5,909 nucleotides of DNA, taken from an uncultured Verrucomicrobiales bacterium (lineage in GTDB: Bacteria > Verrucomicrobiota > Verrucomicrobiia > Verrucomicrobiales > Akkermansiaceae). The notes under the pieces were generated by a model. That model ran no database searches and was not told the origin of the DNA. It saw nothing but the letters and a program-made list of their open reading frames with translations. Each line of letters starts with the position of its first letter. Positions within the stretch are counted from its first letter, which is position 1. Shown here piece by piece: positions 1 through 5,800 of this stretch. The DNA lies in assembly GCA_937885815.1 (NCBI GenBank), contig CALABM010000159.1:1-5909 (forward strand). The letters run 5' to 3'. The position numbers were made by a program, and so were the translations under genes.

Positions 1-16
1 TGTCGGTGTGCCGAGA

Positions 17-45
17 AGTATACACGAATCATCGCCGCACGTCAA
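17..45 (-). promoter_or_regulatory. Sigma70-type promoter pointing left out of the window
   Basis: On the - strand, TTGACG (40-45) is followed 17 bp later by TATACT (17-22). Each hexamer matches five of six bases of the housekeeping consensus, and the spacing is ideal. Initiation would be near position 10, so the transcript leaves the window almost at once and its product cannot be seen. It may belong to an unrelated neighbour gene or to a small RNA. This is the best promoter match I found in the flank. Confidence 0.5.
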
Positions 46-93
46 GCACATTTTTGAAAAATTTTGCACTTTTTTGCAAGAAAAATTCAAAAA

Positions 94-109
94 CATTGAA
101 AAATCAATG
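94..109. repeat. Small inverted repeat CATTGA/TCAATG
   Basis: A 6-bp stem closed by AAAA. On the - strand it is followed by TTTTTG and further T runs, so it could act as a weak terminator for leftward transcription. The stem is short and AT-rich, so this reading is tentative. Confidence 0.3.
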
Positions 110-134
110 ATTTCAAAAATCACTTTTTTGGCAC

Positions 135-158
135 TTTTTCGAAAAACACGAAATTTCG
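135..158. repeat. Two adjacent perfect palindromes
   Basis: TTTTTCGAAAAA (135-146) and CGAAATTTCG (149-158) are both perfect and are separated by two bases. Such paired palindromes can be protein-binding sites or bent AT-rich DNA. No binding protein can be named from the sequence. Confidence 0.4.
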
Positions 159-177
159 CCTAAGAAATACGAAAGAA

Positions 178-296
178 ATGCCTCCCTCACACAGCAAAAT
201 CCGAAAAAACGTGTTACAGGGCGGAATAATCGCCCCCGCCATTAATCTTCCTTCCCTGTAAGTGGAATATACGCCTAATTATTCTGCCACTTTTTG
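178..296 (+). ncRNA. Possible small RNA; weaker tracrRNA candidate
   Basis: ATGCCT (179-184) followed by GCAAAAT (195-201) could pair with repeat bases 23-28 (AGGCAT) and 1-7 (GTTTTGC, with a terminal G-U). These are in the right order and strand for an anti-repeat, but enclose a large unpaired loop. They are followed by the hairpins at 214-296 and a T tract, which together make a plausible tracrRNA length and layout. Against this, only 13 base pairs to the repeat are seen, RNase III would have little continuous duplex, and no convincing promoter is visible upstream. The call rests mainly on the structured 3' end. Confidence 0.22.
214..296 (+). terminator. Structured block ending in a terminator-like hairpin
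   Basis: Two structures sit side by side. TTACAG (214-219) pairs with CTGTAA (256-261) and encloses a GC-rich hairpin, GGCGG (220-224) with CCGCC (236-240). Next, AAGTGG plus AATA (260-269) pairs with TATT (280-283) and CCACTT (287-292), leaving a three-base CTG bulge, and runs into a T tract at 291-295. On the + strand the second hairpin looks like an intrinsic terminator. It would end a rightward transcript before the array. No gene on the + strand precedes it, so the block may be the 3' part of a small RNA, possibly a tracrRNA tail. Confidence 0.4.
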
Positions 297-342
297 CCCG
301 CTCGTGCTTAGATATACCGAAGCCAGATAAACTGTTCCGAAC

Positions 343-1560
343 GTTTTGCCTTGAATCCAAACACGGGCATGGTACAATTAAGCGAACTGCACGGAGGTGA
401 GCCAAGTGTTTTGCCTTGAATCCAAACACAGGCATGGTACAATAAAGCCCCTAACAAGCTAATATCCGCCTCAGTTTTGCCTTGAATCCAAACACAGGCA
501 TGGTACAATTCGTAAGCGTAAGCCTCAGCGTTGCCGGTGTTTTGCCTTGAATCCAAACACAGGCATGGTACAATGCATTGCGCATGTCGGTCAAGTCCTG
601 CATTGTTTTGCCTTGAATCCAAACACAGGCATGGTACAATGGCGTGGCCTCACCCGACCGCGCAGACGCGGTTTTGCCTTGAATCCAAACACAGGCATGG
701 TACAATGCTATGTCCGATAAATAGGCTTCAATGTTGTTTTGCCTTGAATCCAAACACAGGCATGGTACAATCTCCACGTTGGGCACTGAGACGCTGGAGG
801 TGTTTTGCCTTGAATCCAAACACAGGCATGGTACAATTGAGCCGTCCCGGGACACCCCATCAAGCCGTTTTGCCTTGAATCCAAACACAGGCATGGTACA
901 ATTGAAGAGCGTCTGTCACGCGCTTTCCTATGTTTTGCCTTGAATCCAAACACAGGCATGGTACAATGCTATAAATTTGGAGAGTGTCATGGCTTTAGTT
1001 TTGCCTTGAATCCAAACACAGGCATGGTACAATATCGTTGCCGACTGTGACGAGGAGGGAATTGTTTTGCCTTGAATCCAAACACAGGCATGGTACAATG
1101 CCTCATCCTCGAAATCTGCCCCATTATAGTTTTGCCTTGAATCCAAACACAGGCATGGTACAATCGAGTTGCAGCACAATCACAAGAAATATTTGTTTTG
1201 CCTTGAATCCAAACACAGGCATGGTACAATTTTACAGCTTCACACGGGCATCACGGGCATGTTTTGCCTTGAATCCAAACACAGGCATGGTACAATCATG
1301 CCGCTGGACGGGTAGAACATTGGCAAGTTTTGCCTTGAATCCAAACACAGGCATGGTACAATTGGCGCTGTGGGTGAGGAGAGACGTATTTGGTTTTGCC
1401 TTGAATCCAAACACAGGCATGGTACAATAAACTCATAGATTATTGGACTGCCGGAATAGTTTTGCCTTGAATCCAAACACAGGCATGGTACAATCAAGCC
1501 TTCTTGCGCGTAACGACGAAGCTCGTTTTGCCTTGAATCCAAACACAGGCATGGTACAAT
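343..1560 (+). CRISPR. Type II-C CRISPR array, 19 repeats, 18 spacers
   Basis: The 36-bp repeats begin GTTTTGCC and end GGTACAAT. They start at 343, 408, 474, 539, 605, 671, 736, 802, 867, 932, 998, 1064, 1129, 1195, 1261, 1327, 1393, 1459 and 1525. All are identical except repeat 1, which has G instead of A at repeat base 23 (position 365). Spacers are 30 nt except 1, 3, 6, 8, 9 and 12, which are 29 nt; the last six are all 30 nt. No two spacers are alike, and several would encode ordinary peptide when reversed, as expected of phage or plasmid fragments. The crRNA direction is + because GTTTT at the start and ACAAT at the end match other II-C repeats, and the repeat carries a promoter-like element reading that way. 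Source of the spacers is not recognised. Confidence 0.98.
1533..1560 (+). promoter_or_regulatory. Repeat-embedded promoter (last copy; present in all 19 repeats)
   Basis: Repeat bases 9-14 read TTGAAT and bases 31-36 read TACAAT, 16 bp apart, with TG one base upstream of the second hexamer (extended -10). The last copy is given here; equivalent copies lie at the same offset in every repeat. Initiation seven bases past the hexamer would fall at the seventh base of the following spacer, leaving 23-24 nt guides. This is the arrangement established for Neisseria meningitidis II-C, whose repeats also end in TACAAT. The last copy faces 1561 onward rather than a spacer, so it would start a transcript near 1567 inside the inverted copy. 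Activity is inferred from sequence alone. Confidence 0.6.
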
Positions 1561-1585
1561 AGGTACCATGCCTGTGTTTTATTTT
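1541..1585 (+). terminator. Hairpin terminator made from the last repeat and its inverted copy
   Basis: Bases 1541-1557, in the last repeat, pair perfectly over 17 bp with 1563-1579, around a 5-base loop AATAG. The stem is followed by TTTTATTTT (1577-1585). In a + strand transcript coming from the array this forms a long stem with a U-rich tail, a good intrinsic terminator just before the convergent cas2. On the - strand the same stem is followed by GGATTC rather than a T run, so it should stop cas mRNA less well. A transcript started by the promoter of the last repeat (near 1567) would lack the left arm and should escape termination. Confidence 0.5.
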
Positions 1586-1591
1586 CAAAAC
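1563..1591 (+). ncRNA. Inverted degenerate repeat: best tracrRNA anti-repeat candidate
   Basis: This stretch is antisense to the repeat. Bases 1563-1579 are exactly complementary to repeat bases 17-33, 1581-1584 (ATTT) can pair with GAAT at 11-14, and CAAAAC (1586-1591) is complementary to GTTTTG at 1-6. The mismatches fall between a 6-bp lower stem and a long upper stem, leaving crRNA bases 7-10 opposite one unpaired U. A bulged duplex of this form is typical of crRNA:tracrRNA pairs in type II systems. The promoter in the last repeat would start transcription near 1567. Against the call, the tail beyond 1592 has no strong hairpins close by and would run antisense into the 3' end of cas2; only a modest CTCCGG/CTGGAG hairpin (1637-1656) is seen. 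It could instead be only a terminator arm or a relic repeat. Confidence 0.45.
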
Positions 1592-1618
1592 ATTACTTAA
1601 TATATCAGGAAAACAAAA

Positions 1619-1957
1619 TCACCACAATAACAATTGCTCCGGCATTTTCTCTGGAGGTTCAGTCAATATTGTATCAGGTCCATAAAACACAAAAGTTTTC
1701 TCCCATTGAATATTTGTAACAAACATACAACGCACCGCCCCTTTTGACGGCAAAAAACTTTTTAAGCGCCTCGCATGCGTTTGTACCCGATCACCGGTCA
1801 CACAAGCTCTAGCATAAACACTATATTGAATCATTTGATAACCATCCAACAGTAATGATTTTCTAAAGTTCACATAACTTTTCTTTTCATCATCAGTTTT
1901 TGTTGGCAAATCAAAAAATACGACTAACCATCCCATTTTGTAATTGAAGTTTTCCAT
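1619..1957 (-). CDS. cas2: CRISPR-associated endoribonuclease-fold protein Cas2
   Basis: Cas2 is the structural partner of Cas1 in the spacer integration complex: a Cas2 dimer bridges two Cas1 dimers on the prespacer. The 112-residue length is normal. The ferredoxin-like first strand GWLVVFFDLPT carries the conserved acidic residue D16 (codon 1910-1912). The next typical elements follow: helix and DGYQMIQYSVYARAC, then RVQTHARRLKSFLP and the strand RCMFVTNIQWEKTFVFYG. The start at 1957 overlaps cas1 by 34 bp. A second in-frame ATG (1934-1936, residue 8) sits immediately before the conserved strand and would still overlap cas1 by 13 bp; neither has a clear ribosome binding site. It is last in the operon, 58 bp from the array end and convergent with it. 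Nuclease activity is not needed for adaptation in studied systems and is not assumed. Confidence 0.95.
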   Translation of the reverse strand: MENFNYKMGWLVVFFDLPTKTDDEKKSYVNFRKSLLLDGYQMIQYSVYARACVTGDRVQTHARRLKSFLPSKGAVRCMFVTNIQWEKTFVFYGPDTILTEPPEKMPEQLLLW

Positions 1958-2853
1958 GGTTCATACATACCAACTTTCTGAGCAATAACAGCACTACGAA
2001 AAGACCTTATCACCTTTTCAATGATTAGCTTAAGAGAAACATTCTCCCCTAAATAAGGAAAAGGCAAAGAAAGAGTAGAAGCAATATATTGTTTATATTC
2101 TTTACTTATAAGTGAATTATTCTCCGATTCTACAGAACTAGGCAAAGTTACAATCCACCGAGATATTCTTTCATCAAAAATGGGCCGAAATGGCTCCATT
2201 AAATCATACGCTAACGGAGCAGAGTGAGCCCGGGTGGTATGAAAAATACCAAAAATCGGGTCTACCCCCAAGGCCAACAAGTTTCTTAGCACAGAGGAAA
2301 GTAATATTGCATATGCGTAATTAAAAAACGAATTGTAATCACCCATATTTTTATCACGCTTAAACTCACCACCAGTAAATTTTTCTGAAAAAATTGACCA
2401 ATAATACTTAGCGCATTCAGATTCTTTACTTTCTTTTTCTGAATACGCTATATTCTCCATATCTCCTAACCGCTTCACATCAGAACACCATTTCAAAGCA
2501 AGCGAAAATTGATTCACGCACTTTGCGTCTACCGTTTTCTTCCACAATCTACGCCTAGTCTGCATAGAAAGGCCAGCAAGATTTCTAATAAGCTCCGTAT
2601 CAGTTGCTCGGTCTACAGGCAAGAGAACGGATACCGGACTATACGCTTCACAAAAGACCACACCTATTTTTAGTTTTGCAGCATAAACAAATACACTGTG
2701 GGCAATATCACACTTAAATGAGGTTATCACTATTGACGCGACATCTTCTAGTGGAATCGAGTTAATGGAAGCCTCAGTAGCAACAAAGAGTTGCCCTTTT
2801 TGCACATACACCTTACACTTAGGCGCGTCTATTGATACGATATGATGCGACAT
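1924..2853 (-). CDS. cas1: CRISPR-associated integrase Cas1 (type II-C)
   Basis: Cas1 is the metal-dependent integrase that joins new spacers to the array, acting as a complex with Cas2 and, in type II systems, with help from Cas9 in choosing prespacers beside a PAM. The 309-residue length is typical for type II. The N-terminal beta domain spans roughly residues 1-85, the rest is the helical catalytic domain. Likely metal ligands are E144 (in the ESECAKYYW segment, codon 2422-2424), H205 (GIFHTTRAHS, codon 2239-2241) and D217 with nearby E220 (YDLMEPFRP). All expected positions are present, so it looks functional. The start codon shares one base with the cas9 stop (TAATG), implying translation by reinitiation, and its 3' end overlaps cas2. 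No csn2 or cas4 accompanies it. Confidence 0.96.
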   Translation of the reverse strand: MSHHIVSIDAPKCKVYVQKGQLFVATEASINSIPLEDVASIVITSFKCDIAHSVFVYAAKLKIGVVFCEAYSPVSVLLPVDRATDTELIRNLAGLSMQTRRRLWKKTVDAKCVNQFSLALKWCSDVKRLGDMENIAYSEKESKESECAKYYWSIFSEKFTGGEFKRDKNMGDYNSFFNYAYAILLSSVLRNLLALGVDPIFGIFHTTRAHSAPLAYDLMEPFRPIFDERISRWIVTLPSSVESENNSLISKEYKQYIASTLSLPFPYLGENVSLKLIIEKVIRSFRSAVIAQKVGMYEPWKTSITKWDG

Positions 2854-2855
2854 TA
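2851..2855 (-). promoter_or_regulatory. TAATG stop-start junction between cas9 and cas1
   Basis: The cas9 stop TAA (2853-2855) shares its last A with the cas1 ATG (2851-2853). The bases before it lie inside the last cas9 codons and show no strong Shine-Dalgarno sequence. This suggests that cas1 is translated by ribosomes ending cas9, tying adaptation protein levels to Cas9. Confidence 0.7.
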
Positions 2856-5800
2856 ACTATTGGAGATGTATGAAGACTTCAATAAAATCATTCCGCTCTT
2901 AAGCAAAGACTCTAAACTTACGTTAATCCAGTTCGCCGGATGTGTCACGCTGGCACCAACAGCCGAACCAGGACATTGTAAATCCAAGGCCAAGCCTCTT
3001 TCATTATCTTTTATTGAAGTAATACACCAAGTCCTATTTCTTTTAGGATCTTTATGCTTAGTAAGTTTTATATACTGGCCAGTCTTAAGAACAGATACGG
3101 GATTCCCATTATTTTTCTTTTTCAGTTCCTGAAGCTGTTTATAAACGGACGCGTGTCTAATAATAGAAGGTACAGGTTCTAAAGCAACACCATAATTCGC
3201 ATCAATCAATAATGCGGCACTTATGAAAGAAAGCTTATCAGACTGTAATCCCATTATCTTAGAAAGAGCAAAAGATTTTGTTTTTTCTTTTTTGTCTCTC
3301 ACTAATACTCTGCCATTTTTAATAACAGGTTTTCCGTTTTCTTTGATAATTCCTTTATACTGCTCTGCTAGTTTAGCCCCACTCATATCGGCAGGGACAT
3401 GTTTCACCACTCTATTTTCCGCTAACGCATCAGATATGTTATTTTTTATAGAGGGCGGGACATCAGATATCATGAAACGCTTACCATCAACAATTTTAAT
3501 CGTTGATAAAGAAGCAGTAGAAGAAATTATGGCAACCTCATCTGAATGGAGGCTTCTCTGTAACAGCATACGCCATATTTTTCCATTATCGCCACTTGGA
3601 ATTAAATGCAAAATCAGGCCTAATGTACAAGCATCGACGGCATGATGCAAGTGCGTAATACCACGAATTGCATCTTTTTCCAGCACTCTACCATCAGAAT
3701 CCAGAATAGTTGGAGTACTTTTAGCCAACGTGCCCATAAGTTTCCAAGATTTACGCACCTCTGCCGTCACCTGCCCGGGGATAGATACCATTCTAGCGGA
3801 GGGCAATTGCTTCTTAGCGACTTGGGCTCCCAATTTCATTAACTGTGAGCTCTGAGTCAACTGGCCCTCAGTAAAGCCCAATTGGTCTCCATCTTTTTTC
3901 TCCGGAGCTTTTTCAAGCAACAAAAGTTTCTTACGCTGGGCTTTTCGTTTACGATCATCAGGACCACCCTTTGTATCGAGCTTCTCAACCAGCTTTTTAA
4001 AACGAGTTTCAGTTGTGACTGACAGGTTTTCCCTGTTTGCAACAGTCTTTCCCTGAAACTCTCTAATAAATTCAAGAGCCGTGCGTTTACCTTTCATGGC
4101 ATTCACTTCCGGGAACGTTAGTACCAAAGCAGACATGGAGTTTGTGTGCCTACTTGCAAAAGGAACAATATGTTCTCTATCCATCTTAGGCAAGTCAATC
4201 GCGCTGTACTTCATTTCGGTATACGGACATGTCCAATTCATATCCATGGCGATTCTGCATTTTCTAATCAAACCACCGGTTAGCGGCAAAGATGGAGCAT
4301 GCTTCGCCAAGTAAGCCTTAGCAGCCTTAAAGTTTGCCAATTTTTCTTTCAGCTTTTTGTCTATTTCCTTGGCAGACAAGCCAGAAAATTCTTTTAACTC
4401 CCTATTTACCTCTATACAGCAGTGGGTAACTCTTTGAGCATCTCCACCAGCATAATGGGCTATCATATCCCTCAGCAAACGAGAAAAAATCAACATTCTA
4501 TGCCGAACGAGATGATTATTAGTCTGCTGTTCAATCGGTCGACCTGCTTGGATAATGCTAACCTCAGACTCAGGATTGGAAAGACAATACAAGACACCAT
4601 CTTGTGCCTTCGGCTCCCCATTCAAATGACCTAACGAGTAAGCCGGTTTAGTTGGGTCCTCTCCCCTCAGCACCTCCTCTGTAACCTGTTTCAGAATAGG
4701 TCTGGCATACGGGGCACGGCCACTAGCTTTTTGTTCGTCTTTCTGAGGCACCAAAATCAAAGCCTTATCAGCATCCGGCACCATGTGGAAATAATTTTTC
4801 AGGTTATTATTCGCACCATCCGTCAGCTCGCTCACAATTTTGGAGAATTCACCCTTAGTAAACCGCCCCTTTTCTTTTGCGAGCCGCATCAGTTCCTGCC
4901 TTGTATCAGCAGAGAGCGGCATGCCATTTATCCTAATGTTGGCCAATATGCGAGAGAAGCGGTACTCATAAAACTCCACACAGTCCGCCTTGGGCACTTT
5001 TGCAAACTTATCAGCCTTCTTTTTTGCCACCTCTTCTGAGGCGCCCTCGTTCAAAGCATCTCTGTATACATGGGCCCAGGTTATCGGACATCTGGCAATG
5101 ATACGATTGTCAAAACGCGGATGCAGCTGCCCAAAAAGAATCGAGCCGCGGTAACGCTTGGGGAACATAACTCCACACCCAAGCAGCTCTTCTTTCTGAG
5201 CGTCTGCCGGGCTTAATATGAGATTCACTACAGAGTCTGAGATGTCGGCATGATTTCTGAGCAACTGTTCAACTTCAGCCTCAACTACCTTGCGAGGAAA
5301 CGCCAAATTGAGATTTCGATATTTAGGGCTATCAACCTTGAAAGCGGGTTCAGCGGCATCACAATCCAAGCCCAGCAAAGTGGTAACCGTTTCAGCCATT
5401 GTAGACGTGCCGCACTTCTGCATCGCGGCCTTTGCAGCTTCTTCGCGTGCAGTATCTTCACTAGATTCATCCGCACTTCTCCACCCTGCATTTCCATCAT
5501 ACCCTCTATTATGTGCATACCATCTCAGCACATGCCATATTTCTACCCCTTTGAGAACAATCTTCCCCCTCAAAGCTCGAGCGGCTAAAAAGAACGAAGC
5601 CGGATGCCCGCCGCCCATACGCTCCTCGTGAGTGATAACACCATGATGTTCCAATATTGCACCAATACGATCAATTCTCTTGCGACGAGAGCGAATCGTT
5701 CGCCTCATTCTTCGATATTCTCTGCGTTTCGAGGCAAGACAGGAATCTGCTTCGAAAAGTACTACACCTGCTCCTTTTACGGCTGGCTGCATAAAATCAG

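Larger units (their letters stand above)
1..342. other. AT-rich non-coding flank of the CRISPR array
   Basis: No convincing gene is seen on either strand; the only open frame reaching in (- strand, ending at 214) is an artefact of reading through antisense repeats. The segment is rich in A and T runs, especially 50-180. It contains a hairpin CATTGA/TCAATG (94-109), a 12-bp perfect palindrome TTTTTCGAAAAA (135-146), a 10-bp palindrome CGAAATTTCG (149-158) and a structured block at 214-296. The motif CACTTTTT recurs, near 68, 134 and 288. It lies on the side where a classical leader would be, upstream of the array in crRNA direction. I see no clear promoter pointing into the array, and none would be needed if the repeats carry their own. 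Whether it directs spacer insertion cannot be told from sequence. Confidence 0.6.

Noticed and set aside
294..318. TTGCCC ... TATACC as a promoter into the array
   Set aside because: The hexamers are only 13 bp apart, too close for a sigma70 promoter.
214..1569. Overlapping short open frames on both strands through the array, with repeated peptide such as MPVFGFKAK or FCLESKHRHGT
   Set aside because: They are translations of the 36-bp repeat and its complement; the periodic peptide comes from repeat spacing, not from a protein.
1541..1579. The terminal hairpin as a cas operon terminator on the - strand
   Set aside because: On that strand the stem is followed by GGATTC and not a T run, so intrinsic termination is unlikely.
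1563..1591. A twentieth repeat in inverted orientation, as a normal part of the array
   Set aside because: It is shortened and altered in the GTTTTGCC half, follows the last repeat after two bases rather than a spacer, and is better explained as a terminator arm or anti-repeat.
5790..5792. ATG as the cas9 start
   Set aside because: It would remove the RuvC-I motif and its catalytic Asp, which are encoded in the same open frame just upstream.
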